Shown in pieces: positions 54,491-64,000 of a stretch of DNA of 64,000 bases. How positions within the stretch are numbered: the first letter of the stretch is position 1; each line of letters begins with the position of its first letter. The notes below the pieces were generated by a model. That model was not told the origin of the DNA. It saw nothing but the letters and a program-made list of their open reading frames with translations, and did not search any database. The stretch is from Nocardioides pantholopis (GTDB lineage: Bacteria; Actinomycetota; Actinomycetes; Propionibacteriales; Nocardioidaceae). The stretch covers positions 248,001 through 312,000 of the forward strand of contig NZ_CP033324.1 in the NCBI RefSeq assembly GCF_003710085.1, given 5' to 3'. The translations under genes were made by a program, and so were the position numbers.

Positions 54491-54840
54491 CCGGCTCGCC
54501 GGCCCGCGACGAGCGCGGCTCCGCGTCGCTGATGGCCACGGCCTGCCTGGGGGTCCTGCTGCTGGTCGGCGCGGGGCTCGGGGTGGTGGCCGCGATGGTC
54601 GTGGCCCATCGCCAGGCGCAGGCGGCCGCCGACCTGGCGGCGCTCGCCGCCGCCCAGGACGTCGCCCGAGGCGGCAGCGGCTGCGGGGCGGGGATGGCGA
54701 TCGCCCAGGCGAACGACGCGAGCGTCCTGGAGTGCCGCGTCGACGGTCGCGACGTGCGGCTGCGGGTGTCGGTGCGGGGGCCGCGCTGGCTGGGTCAGGA
54801 CGGCGACCTGGTCGCCGAGGCCCGGGCCGGCCCGGCCTGA
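54487..54840 (+). CDS. Tad-associated pseudopilin-like protein (Rv3654c-type)
   Basis: A 117-aa protein beginning MTGSPARDERGSASLMATACLGVLLLVGAGLGVVAAMVVAHRQAQAAADLAALAAAQD, the pattern of the 'helicase/secretion neighbourhood' TadE-like proteins. Two cysteines occur later (GSGCGAG and LECRVDG). It is the last gene of the ssd-tad operon and converges on the DEAD-box helicase gene, as in other actinobacteria. Confidence 0.88.
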   Translation: MTGSPARDERGSASLMATACLGVLLLVGAGLGVVAAMVVAHRQAQAAADLAALAAAQDVARGGSGCGAGMAIAQANDASVLECRVDGRDVRLRVSVRGPRWLGQDGDLVAEARAGPA

Positions 54841-54855
54841 GCTGGCCTAGGTGGC

Positions 54856-57192
54856 CTAGGTGGTCGGGGCGCCGGCCAGCAGCACCGTGAGCAGGGCGGC
54901 GGCGCCGGCCTTGTCGAGGGGGTTGTTCTGGTTGCCGCACTTCGGCGACTGGATGCACGAGGGGCAGCCGTCCAGGCAGGCGCACGAGTGGATCGTCTCG
55001 AGCGTCGCCGAGAGCCACGCGCGGGCCGCGGCGTACCCGCGCTCGGCGAAGCCGGCCCCGCCGGGGTGACCGTCGTGGACGAAGACCGTGAGCATCCCGG
55101 TGTCGGGGTGGACGGCCGTGGAGACGCCGCCGATGTCCCACCGGTCGCAGGTGGCGAACAGCGGCAGCAGGCCGATCGAGCAGTGCTCGGCGGCGTGCGC
55201 GGCGCCGGGGAGGTCCGCGGTCGCCAGCCCGCTCTCGGCGAGCACGTGATCCGGGACTGTCCACCAGACCGCGGCCGTGCGCAGCGTGCGCTCGGGCAGG
55301 TCGAGCGGCTCCTCGGCGAGCACCTCACCGCTGGGCTGGCGGCGCTTGAGGAACGACACGACCTGGTGGCTGACGTCGACGTCGCCGAACGAGAGCCGGC
55401 AGCCGCCCCAGTCCTGGTGCTCGCGCTCGGCGACGATCGCGATGTCGGTGATCTCCCGCGCCGAGGTGGAGTAGCCGGGGTCGGCCCGGCCGATGACCGC
55501 GACGTGCTCGTCGAGGTCCAGGGAGTCCACCAGCCAGGTCTCCCCGCGGTGGACGTAGACAGCGCCCGGGTGCGCCGCGGCGTGCGCGCCGGCGGCATCG
55601 ACGGTGCCGATGACCCGACCGGTCCCGGCCTCGACCAGCTGCACCGGGGAGCCGCCCGAGGAGCGGATGTCGGCGAGGTCTGCGGCCCGGCGCCGGTCGG
55701 TCCAGAACCAGCCGCGCGGCCGCCGACGCAGCAGCCCGGCGGCGGTGAGCGCATCGACCACGTCGCGGGCCGTGGGACCGAACAGCGGCAGGTCCTCCTC
55801 GGTCAGCGGGGCCTCCTGCGCGGCGGCGCACAGGTGCGGCCCCAGCACGTAGGGATTGCCGGGGTCGAAGACCGTGGCCTCGACCGGCTGGCCGAGCAGG
55901 GCCTCGGGATGGTTGACGAGGTAGGTGTCCAGCGGGTCGTCGCGGGCGACGAGGATTCCCAGCGCGTCGCCGGCCCCCCGTCCGGCGCGCCCGAGCTGCT
56001 GCCACAGGGCGGCGCGGGTGCCGGGGAAGCCCGCCATCAGCACGGCGTCCAGCCCGCTGATGTCGATGCCGAGCTCGAGGGCGTTGGTCGCCGCGAGACC
56101 GGTGAGGTCGCCGCGGCGCAGCGCGTCCTCGAGGGCCCGCCGCTCCTCGGGGAGGTAGCCGCCGCGGTAGGACGCGACGCGCCCCGGCAGTGCTGGGTCC
56201 ACCTCGGCCAGCAGCTCCGCAGCGGTCATCGCGACCTGCTCGGCCCCGCGCCGGGAGCGCACGAACGCCAGCGTGCGCACCCCCTCGACGACCAGGTCGG
56301 CGAGCAGGTCGGCGGTCTCGGAGGACGCGGCCCGGCGCACCGGCGCGCCGTTCTCCCCGGTGAACGAGGTGAACGGCGGCTCCCACAGGGCCAGCGCGAC
56401 CCGGCCCCGCGGCGAGGCGTCGGCGGTGACGGCCAGGACGTCCAGGCCGGTCAGCCGGCGCGCGGCCGTCTCCGGCTCGGCGACCGTCGCCGAGGCCAGC
56501 ACGAAGGTGGGATAGGCCCCGTAGGAGGCGCAGACCCGTCGCAGCCGGCGCAGGACGTGGCTGACGTGGGCGCCGAAGACGCCGCGGTAGTGGTGGCACT
56601 CGTCGACGACCACGAAGCGCAGCGACCGCAGGAACTGGGCCCAGCGGGCGTGCCCCGGCAGCAGCGAGCGGTGCAGCATGTCGGGGTTGGTGAGGACGTA
56701 CTCGGCGTGGTCGCGCGCCCAGTCGCGCTGCTCGCGCCCGCTGTCGCCGTCGTGGGTGGTCGCCCGCACGTCGAGGCCGAGCGAGGTGATCGAGGTCAGC
56801 TGGTCCTGGGCGAGGGCCTTGGTCGGCGCGAGGTAGAGCGCGGTGGCACCGCGCTGGCCACGCGCGCCTCGGGACTCGCGGATCCGGGTGAGGGCGGGCA
56901 GCTGGTAGGCCAGCGACTTGCCGGAGGCCGTGCCGGTCGCGACCACGACGTGCTGCCCGGCGTGCGCGGCCTCGGCGGCCACCGCCTGGTGACGCCAGGG
57001 CGAGCGCACCCCGCGGGCCCCGAAGGCGGCGACCACGTCGGGACTGGTCCAGTCCGGCCAGGGCACCGGGTCGCCCGCCCGCGGCGGGAGCACCTCGAGG
57101 TGGGTGAGGCGGTCCTCCCGGCCCGGCACCGAGGCCAGGCGGTCCACCAGTGCGGCAACCGAGCCGCCGCGCGGGGAGAGGGTCGTCGTCAC
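54856..57192 (-). CDS. DEAD/DEAH-box helicase with C-terminal Zn-binding DUF1998 region
   Basis: A 778-aa superfamily 2 helicase of the Hrq1/YprA type. The Q-like region PWRHQAVAAEAAHAG precedes Walker A ATGTASGKSLAYQLP (about 77-91). The DExH box is FVVVDECHHYRG, motif III LASATV, motif IV-VI region RGGYLPEERRALE and QQLGRAGRGAGDALG. The C-terminus has four clustered cysteines (CACLDGCPSC, then PKCGNQNNPLDK), a zinc site. GTG 57192 has CAGAAT seven bases before it. It corresponds to Rv3649 beside the tad locus; probably DNA repair. Confidence 0.92.
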   Translation of the reverse strand: MTTTLSPRGGSVAALVDRLASVPGREDRLTHLEVLPPRAGDPVPWPDWTSPDVVAAFGARGVRSPWRHQAVAAEAAHAGQHVVVATGTASGKSLAYQLPALTRIRESRGARGQRGATALYLAPTKALAQDQLTSITSLGLDVRATTHDGDSGREQRDWARDHAEYVLTNPDMLHRSLLPGHARWAQFLRSLRFVVVDECHHYRGVFGAHVSHVLRRLRRVCASYGAYPTFVLASATVAEPETAARRLTGLDVLAVTADASPRGRVALALWEPPFTSFTGENGAPVRRAASSETADLLADLVVEGVRTLAFVRSRRGAEQVAMTAAELLAEVDPALPGRVASYRGGYLPEERRALEDALRRGDLTGLAATNALELGIDISGLDAVLMAGFPGTRAALWQQLGRAGRGAGDALGILVARDDPLDTYLVNHPEALLGQPVEATVFDPGNPYVLGPHLCAAAQEAPLTEEDLPLFGPTARDVVDALTAAGLLRRRPRGWFWTDRRRAADLADIRSSGGSPVQLVEAGTGRVIGTVDAAGAHAAAHPGAVYVHRGETWLVDSLDLDEHVAVIGRADPGYSTSAREITDIAIVAEREHQDWGGCRLSFGDVDVSHQVVSFLKRRQPSGEVLAEEPLDLPERTLRTAAVWWTVPDHVLAESGLATADLPGAAHAAEHCSIGLLPLFATCDRWDIGGVSTAVHPDTGMLTVFVHDGHPGGAGFAERGYAAARAWLSATLETIHSCACLDGCPSCIQSPKCGNQNNPLDKAGAAALLTVLLAGAPTT

Positions 57193-57379
57193 GGTCCCGA
57201 TTCTGGCAGGGCGCACCGACACGCAGCCGGTCCGCCGGGGGGCGACCGGTCGCCGTGGGGGCAGCCGGGGTTAACTACGGTGTGCGGCCGACTCGTCGGC
57301 GTGGTTTCATATGCAGGCCAAGTGTGGGGACGCGGTGTCTCCAGCAAGGCGGCTCAGTCAGTCCTTCGAGGGAGTACAC

Positions 57380-57718
57380 GTGGACCTCACTCTTGCAACG
57401 CGCGACGTCGATGGGAAGACCATCGTTGCCGTCGGCGGCGAGATCGACGTCTACACGGCCCCCAAGCTGCGCGACAAGATCACCGAGCTGGTCGCCGCCG
57501 GTGTCTACGACCTCGTCATCGACATGGAGGCCGTCGAGTTCCTCGACTCCACCGGTCTGGGCGTGCTGGTCGGCGGCCTGAAGAAGGTGCGCGCCCACGA
57601 CGGCTCGCTGCACCTGGTCTGCACCCAGGACCGCCTGCTGAAGATCTTCCGCATCACCGGCCTCGCCAAGGTGTTCGTGATCCACGACTCCGCCGACGCC
57701 GCGCTCGCCAACAGCTGA
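57380..57718 (+). CDS. Anti-sigma factor antagonist, BldG-like STAS protein
   Basis: A 112-aa STAS protein. It begins [32 protein letters not shown], and the phosphorylatable serine lies in [27 protein letters not shown] 57380 has GAGGGAG seven bases upstream. In Streptomyces the orthologous position carries bldG followed by an anti-sigma factor gene; here the next gene is hppA and no anti-sigma kinase gene is adjacent. It probably binds anti-sigma factors encoded elsewhere. Confidence 0.92.
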   Translation: MDLTLATRDVDGKTIVAVGGEIDVYTAPKLRDKITELVAAGVYDLVIDMEAVEFLDSTGLGVLVGGLKKVRAHDGSLHLVCTQDRLLKIFRITGLAKVFVIHDSADAALANS

Positions 57719-57801
57719 GCGCACCCCTCCTCCCGGCTCCCGCCGGCCCGGCCGCGCCCCGCGCATCCGGGCCGTTCGCGCGCCCTGACTCGCACCCCTG
57801 A

Positions 57802-57853
57802 TGTGGTGTGCGTCACATCCTTCACCGTGACGCACGTCTCATCTGCGTAGACT
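57802..57853 (+). promoter_or_regulatory. hppA upstream region with CRP-like palindrome and -10
   Basis: TGTGGTGTGCGTCACA at 57802-57817 matches TGTGA-N6-TCACA at 9 of 10 positions. TAGACT at 57848-57853 is a good -10 element; the palindrome would be centred about 50 bp before the transcription start, a position suited to activation. The mRNA leader would be about 65-70 bp, and GGAGGAAG lies before the ATG. Confidence 0.5.
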
Positions 57854-57927
57854 CCCGCTCGTTCCGACCTGGATCGCTCCACCCATCCGCGGCCCCGAGC
57901 CGCAGCATCCATCTCTGGAGGAAGCAG

Positions 57928-60285
<2,358 letters not shown>

Positions 60286-60300
60286 CACCGGCACGCCCCT

Positions 60301-60331
60301 GACGGGGCCGGCGCGACGCGCCGGCCCCGTC
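60301..60331. terminator. Bidirectional terminator hairpin after hppA
   Basis: GACGGGGCCGGCGCG and its exact complement ending at 60331 form a 12-15 bp stem between hppA and the convergent DUF202 gene pair. Confidence 0.75.
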
Positions 60332-60358
60332 CCGGCGTCCGGGGCGGGGCCGGCCTCG

Positions 60359-60694
60359 TCAGCGGGTCAGCAGGTGGGCCGCCTCGAGCCCCGCGAGCAG
60401 GGCGGTGGTCCCGGCCAGCACGAACGTGGGGCCGCCGATCGGCCGGTAGACCCGGGAGGCACGGTCGTCGTCGTAGCGCCGCCATCCCTCGCCCAGCACC
60501 CAGAGCGTGAGCAGGACGATCGGGACCAGCAGCACCAGCGCCGCAGCGCCCAGCTCCGACCAGGTGTGGCGAGCGGTCCCGACGCCCACCGCGAGCAGGG
60601 TCAGCGCCGTCCGCTCCCAGGCCAGCGTCGTCCGCTCGTCGCTGGGCACGGTGCGACGGCGCGGCCCGCCGTCCGGCCGCGGGGCGCCGGTCAC
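60359..60694 (-). CDS. DUF202 (YidH-like) membrane protein 1
   Basis: A 111-aa protein with an Arg-rich start, the DUF202 motif DERTTLAWERTALTLLAVGVGTARH and three hydrophobic segments. Family function is unknown. GTG 60694 lies 10 bp after the second DUF202 gene, so the two are co-transcribed and probably interact. Confidence 0.85.
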   Translation of the reverse strand: MTGAPRPDGGPRRRTVPSDERTTLAWERTALTLLAVGVGTARHTWSELGAAALVLLVPIVLLTLWVLGEGWRRYDDDRASRVYRPIGGPTFVLAGTTALLAGLEAAHLLTR

Positions 60695-60704
60695 GGACGG
60701 GTCC

Positions 60705-61067
60705 TCACAGCCACGAGACGATCAGGATGGCGCCGATCCCGGCTACCAGCAGCACCAGCAGGACCCCGAACCCGATCGCCGGCAGCGGCTCCCCGCGCCG
60801 CATCGACCGCTCCACCAGGCCCCACTGCAGCCACGACACGAGGGCGGTGAGGAGGGCGAGCCCGACCAGGACCAGCGCGATCGCGTCCTGGACGCCGGCA
60901 GGGATCGACAGCTTCACCACGTCGAGGGCGACCCCGGCGGCGAGCAGCGCCAGCGCGGTCCGGACCCAGGCCAGGAACGTCCTCTCGTTGGCGAGGCTGG
61001 AGCTGTAGTCCGGCTCCTCGCCCTGGCCATAGACCCACTGTGGCCGGCGCTTCGCTCGCTCATCCAT
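60705..61067 (-). CDS. DUF202 (YidH-like) membrane protein 2
   Basis: A 120-aa protein: MDERAKRRPQWVYGQGEEPDYSSSLANERTFLAWVRTALALLAAGVALDVVKL is the complete YidH-like N-terminus, with three membrane segments after it. Upstream of its smaller DUF202 partner in the same direction. ATG 61067 is chosen. Confidence 0.88.
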   Translation of the reverse strand: MDERAKRRPQWVYGQGEEPDYSSSLANERTFLAWVRTALALLAAGVALDVVKLSIPAGVQDAIALVLVGLALLTALVSWLQWGLVERSMRRGEPLPAIGFGVLLVLLVAGIGAILIVSWL

Positions 61068-61087
61068 CCATCCAGTGTCACCCCTCC

Positions 61088-61711
61088 TCACTCATCTTTG
61101 GACCGCGCGACCCGCACACAGGCGGCGACCAGGCGGGGGAGGTCGTCCGGGCCCACCAGCGCCGCCAGCCCGGTCGGGGACGTGGGCAGCCCGAGCCGGG
61201 CCGCCCCGGTGGCCGCCAGGGGGTCGACGTACGGCGCGAGGTCGGTCCAGACGCCCTGGACCTCGCGGCAGAAGATCGCCGCGCCGGCCGGCCCGATGCC
61301 CGTGAACTGCTGCAGGTCGCGCGCGAGGTCGTCGCTGCGGGCGTGCAGCGCGCGCAGGTCCCCGCCGTACTCGTCGAGCACCCGGTCGGCCAGTGCGCCG
61401 AGCTGGGTGGAGGTGCGCTCGTCGTAGCGCCGGTAGCCCCCGCGACCCAGTGCGCCGACGCGCTGCTGCCGGGTGGTCCGCCGGGTGCGCTCGGGGGTGG
61501 TGCAGCCCGCACGGAACAGCTCGCGCGCGGTGGCGACCGCGACCTCGGAGCGGATCCGCGCGGAGAGCAGCAGCGTGAGCACCAGCAGCTGCCACAGGGG
61601 CGCCGGCTGGTCGGCGAGCCGGATCCCCGCGTCCTCGGCGTACGTCGTGCCGTGCCGGTCCAGCAGCGCCCGGACCGTCCTCGCCCGGCCTGCCTGGCTC
61701 GCGTCTCCCAT
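61088..61711 (-). CDS. Endonuclease III-like HhH protein without the catalytic lysine
   Basis: A 207-aa member of the HhH-GPD superfamily. PLWQLLVLTLLLSARIRSEVA resembles the first helices of Nth. The helix-hairpin-helix position reads LQQFTGIGPAGAAIFCREVQ, where Nth has [12 protein letters not shown], so the catalytic Lys is replaced. The catalytic Asp region is APYVDPLAATGAARLG (VDTH in Nth), keeping Asp. No Fe-S cysteine loop is present. Either a monofunctional glycosylase or a non-catalytic DNA-binding protein. Divergent from the next gene. Confidence 0.8.
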   Translation of the reverse strand: MGDASQAGRARTVRALLDRHGTTYAEDAGIRLADQPAPLWQLLVLTLLLSARIRSEVAVATARELFRAGCTTPERTRRTTRQQRVGALGRGGYRRYDERTSTQLGALADRVLDEYGGDLRALHARSDDLARDLQQFTGIGPAGAAIFCREVQGVWTDLAPYVDPLAATGAARLGLPTSPTGLAALVGPDDLPRLVAACVRVARSKDE

Positions 61712-61752
61712 GGTGGCTGCGGTACCCGGCCGCGCCTGTCCGTCCCCGTCGC

Positions 61753-61758
61753 TAGGGT
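61753..61758 (+). promoter_or_regulatory. Leaderless-type -10 element before the winged-helix gene
   Basis: TAGGGT at 61753-61758 with seven bases to the GTG at 61766; no Shine-Dalgarno sequence. Confidence 0.45.
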
Positions 61759-61765
61759 CGCTGGC

Positions 61766-62848
61766 GTGACCAGCGACCGTGACCTGGCGCGGTGGCGGAT
61801 CCGCGACCAGCACCTGGCGGCACCGCACGCGGCGTCCGCGTCGGACGTCGTCGCGAGCCTGCTCGCGGTCCAGGCCGAGAACCCCGGCCAGGCGGCGTGG
61901 GCGGTCGCGACGCGCACCACCCGGCCCGACCCGGGCGACCTCGACGGGCTGCTCGACACCGGGGCGGTGATCCGCACCCACGTGCTCCGGCCCACCTGGC
62001 ACTTCGTGGCCAGGGCCGACCTGGGCTGGCTCCAGGAGCTGACCGCGCCGCGGGTCCGCCCGGTCTACTGGCGCCAGCTGGTCGACCAGCACGGCTGGAC
62101 CGCGCAGGACCTCGAGCGGGCGCTCGCCGGCGTGGTCGAGAGTCTCACCGCGCGGCCGGACCAGACCCGGGAGCAGCTGCGCCAGGACCTCCGCGACCGG
62201 GGGATCGTCGTCACCGGGCAGCCCCTGATGCTGCTGCTCGGCCTCGCCGAGACCGACCGCTTGGTCTGCAGCGGCCGGCCACTCGACGGCACCCACACCT
62301 ACGCGCTGTTCGCGGACCGGGTGGGGACGGACACCCGGTTCGACCGGGACCAGGCCCTCGCCGACCTCGCGGCGCGCTACTTCACCGGGCACGGCCCGGC
62401 CACCGCGCGCGACCTGGCCTACTGGGCGACGCTGTCGCTGGGCGACGTGCGCCGGGGCCTCGACGCGGCCCGGCACCTGCTGGCGTCCTTCGAGCACGAC
62501 GGCCGCACGTTCTGGCACGCCCCGGACACCGCGGCGCCGCGCGGCGACCAGCGCCCGGCGGGCCACCTGCTGCAGATCCTCGACGAGACCTACCGCGGCT
62601 ACCAGGACAGCCGGTGGGTGCTCGACGCCGAGGGGATCGTCCCGCGGGGCCGGGAGACGGCGATCGGGATGGCGATCGTCGACGCGCAGCTGGTGGGCCG
62701 GATGCGGCGCCGGATCGGCGCCCGGGTCGCCTTCGAGGTCACGCCGCACCGGCCGCTGCGGCCGGTCGAGCTCGACGCCCTCGAGGCGGCCGCGGCGCGG
62801 TACGGCGAGTTCCTGGGCCTGGACCACGAGCTGGTGCTGCCGGCCTGA
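61766..62848 (+). CDS. Winged-helix DNA-binding domain protein (AlkZ/YcaQ-like)
   Basis: A 360-aa protein of the HTH_42/AlkZ family. ASDVVASLLAVQAENPGQAAWAVATRT is the conserved N-terminal QxQ-like segment (here QAENP). VIRTHVLRPTWHFVARADLGWL holds the RxxLRGTxH-type motif in a variant form. GRPLDGTHTYALFADRV and RYFTGHGPATARDLAYWATLSLGDVRRGL form the tandem winged helices. Members unhook interstrand crosslinks or excise alkylated bases. It is transcribed away from the HhH gene; both point to base-excision repair. Confidence 0.85.
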   Translation: MTSDRDLARWRIRDQHLAAPHAASASDVVASLLAVQAENPGQAAWAVATRTTRPDPGDLDGLLDTGAVIRTHVLRPTWHFVARADLGWLQELTAPRVRPVYWRQLVDQHGWTAQDLERALAGVVESLTARPDQTREQLRQDLRDRGIVVTGQPLMLLLGLAETDRLVCSGRPLDGTHTYALFADRVGTDTRFDRDQALADLAARYFTGHGPATARDLAYWATLSLGDVRRGLDAARHLLASFEHDGRTFWHAPDTAAPRGDQRPAGHLLQILDETYRGYQDSRWVLDAEGIVPRGRETAIGMAIVDAQLVGRMRRRIGARVAFEVTPHRPLRPVELDALEAAAARYGEFLGLDHELVLPA

Positions 62849-62883
62849 CCTCCGGCGCCGTCCGGACCGCGGCCCGCCCTCTC

Positions 62884-62889
62884 TAGGCT
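62884..62889 (+). promoter_or_regulatory. Leaderless-type -10 element before the last gene
   Basis: TAGGCT at 62884-62889 is followed by six bases and the GTG at 62896. Confidence 0.45.
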
Positions 62890-62895
62890 GACCCC

Positions 62896-64000
62896 GTGCC
62901 CGACACCGACCTGCCTTCCCGTCTGCGCTCCGCCCTCCTGGCCGCCGACTTCACCTACGACGCGGTGGCCGAGGTGCTCGGTCCCCGGGCGCACGCCGCG
63001 CTCGGGCGCAACGAGACGACGCCCGGCCTGCGGCGTACCGCGGGCGGGTCGCCGCTGGAGACGCTGGTGCGGCTCTTCCTGCTCCAGACGCCGGTGCCGC
63101 TCGCGGCCGCGGAGTCGGCGCTGCCGGGGCTGGTCGACCGGCTGGCGGTCGAGGGCCTGGTCGAGCAGTCGGTCAGCGAGGTGGCGGCGCGCCTGGACGT
63201 GCGCCCCTACGCCACCGACGACCCCGCCCGGCCGCTGTGGGTGGTCAGCGACCTGACGCCCGGCCTGGACGGCGGGCCGGCACGGGTCGGCGCCCAGCAC
63301 GTGCTCGGCATCAGCCCCGCCTCCACCTCACTGGCCCAGCTGACCCTGCGCGACCGGGTCGGGAGCGCGCTCGACCTCGGGACCGGCTGCGGGGTCCAGG
63401 CGCTGCACCTGGCCGGGCACACCGACCGGGTGGTCGCGACCGACGTCAACCCCCGGGCGCTGCAGATGACCGGCTTCAACGCCGCCCTCAACGGCGTGGC
63501 CGACCGGGTGGACGTGCGCGACGGCTCGTTCTTCGAGCCGGTCCGCGGCGAGCAGTTCGACCTGATCGTCACCAACCCGCCGTTCGTGATCTCGCCCGCG
63601 ACCGGCGAGCGGCTGGTCTACCGCGACTCCGGCCTGCCCGGGGACCGGGTCGTGGAGGACATCGTCCGCGCGGCACCGGGCCACCTGGCCCCCGGCGGCT
63701 GGTGCCAGGTGCTGGCCAACTGGGTGATCACCCAGGGCCGGCCGTGGGAGGAGCGGCTGCTGCCGTGGGTCGCGGCGGACTGCGACGCGTTCGTGGTGCA
63801 GCGCGAGGTCCTGGACCCCGCGGCGTACGTCGAGCTGTGGCTCAAGGACTCCGGCCACCACGGCGGACCCGACTACGCCGCCCGCTACGACACCTGGCTC
63901 TCCTGGTTCGACGAGCAGCGCATCGAGGCGATCGGGTTCGGCTGGATCAACCTGCGGCGCAGCGGCGCCGAGGAGCCGGCCCGGGAGCTGCTGGAGTGGC
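62896..64000 (+). CDS. SAM-dependent methyltransferase (N-terminal part; gene continues past the window)
   Basis: The frame is open from GTG 62896 to the end of the window, 368 residues. The N-terminal 140 residues form a helical/winged region (LRSALLAADFTYDAVAEVLGPRAHAALGRNETTPGL, DUF7059-like). The methyltransferase domain has motif I SALDLGTGCGVQALHLAGH (at about residue 155), VVATDVNPRALQMTGFNAALNG, and the catalytic-type DLIVTNPPFVIS (NPPF, as in RsmC/HemK-type N-methyltransferases). Later WVITQGRPWEERLLPWV and YDTWLSWFDEQRIEAIGFGWINLRR. The substrate (protein glutamine, RNA or DNA base) is unknown. A homologue lies at the equivalent place near topA in Streptomyces (memory). Confidence 0.85.
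   Translation, partial: MPDTDLPSRLRSALLAADFTYDAVAEVLGPRAHAALGRNETTPGLRRTAGGSPLETLVRLFLLQTPVPLAAAESALPGLVDRLAVEGLVEQSVSEVAARLDVRPYATDDPARPLWVVSDLTPGLDGGPARVGAQHVLGISPASTSLAQLTLRDRVGSALDLGTGCGVQALHLAGHTDRVVATDVNPRALQMTGFNAALNGVADRVDVRDGSFFEPVRGEQFDLIVTNPPFVISPATGERLVYRDSGLPGDRVVEDIVRAAPGHLAPGGWCQVLANWVITQGRPWEERLLPWVAADCDAFVVQREVLDPAAYVELWLKDSGHHGGPDYAARYDTWLSWFDEQRIEAIGFGWINLRRSGAEEPARELLEW

Overview
The window is very GC-rich (about 70 percent or more), uses GTG/TTG starts freely, carries WhiB, BldG-like STAS and Tad/Flp genes, and reads as the chromosome of an actinobacterium, most likely Nocardioides or a close relative (inference from gene order and protein style; no database was searched). 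Gene order follows, from memory, the Mycobacterium tuberculosis block Rv3721c-Rv3649 (dnaX, ybaB, recR, ask, asd, then ponA2, whiB4, two ArsA-like ATPases, RidA, MBL, crp, nth, TlpA, NUDIX, marP, acs, HAD, ssd/tad, helicase) and the Streptomyces block around bldG-hppA.

Layout. 1-1.1 kb: end of a dehydrogenase-like gene, tRNA-Ser(GGA) and the SRP RNA. 1.2-6.8 kb: dnaX-ybaB-recR (replication/repair) and lysC-asd (aspartate pathway). 6.8-8.8 kb: proline-rich membrane protein, tRNA-Pro(CGG), metallophosphoesterase. 8.8-14.2 kb: YqeY-like protein, ponA2-like PBP, WhiB4/WblA-like regulator and the ArsA-like ATPase pair. 14.2-26.5 kb: a variable 12-kb block absent from the M. tuberculosis order (IclR regulator, CoA-transferase, MFS, VOC, Nramp-like, SDR, YdeI, ABC exporter, two-component system). 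26.6-33 kb: DUF4177-RidA-NUDIX-MBL operon, crp, and a nth-tlpA-NUDIX-marP operon with 4-nt overlaps. 34-42 kb: lipoprotein, holin-like protein, NhaA, Acs and its acetate symporter operon, a second SSS symporter. 42-46.6 kb: a LytTR/LytS two-component system split by a GT61-type gene. 46.6-49.8 kb: DUF1360, methyltransferase, degenerate Fic-like protein, HAD phosphatase. 50-54.8 kb: a compact ssd-tad pilus/secretion operon. 54.9-64 kb: DEAD-box helicase, BldG-like STAS protein, H+-pyrophosphatase, two DUF202 proteins, an HhH glycosylase-like protein, a winged-helix protein and a cut-off methyltransferase.

The most unusual structure is at 28,948-30,091. A gene for an AbiEi-like/DUF559 nuclease-fold protein sits exactly between the MBL gene and crp, which I recall as neighbours in M. 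tuberculosis. It is flanked on the left by three 21-bp direct repeats (core AGTCGGGA) and on the right by three copies in inverted orientation with the same 21-bp period. This looks like an undescribed small mobile or selfish module. Other points of note are three CRP-like palindromes (before crp, the acetate symporter operon and hppA), a run of leaderless-type promoters (TANNNT six or seven bases before the start codon), and several family members lacking their signature catalytic residue (Nramp-like, Fic-like, Ssd, one ArsA-like ATPase, one HhH glycosylase).
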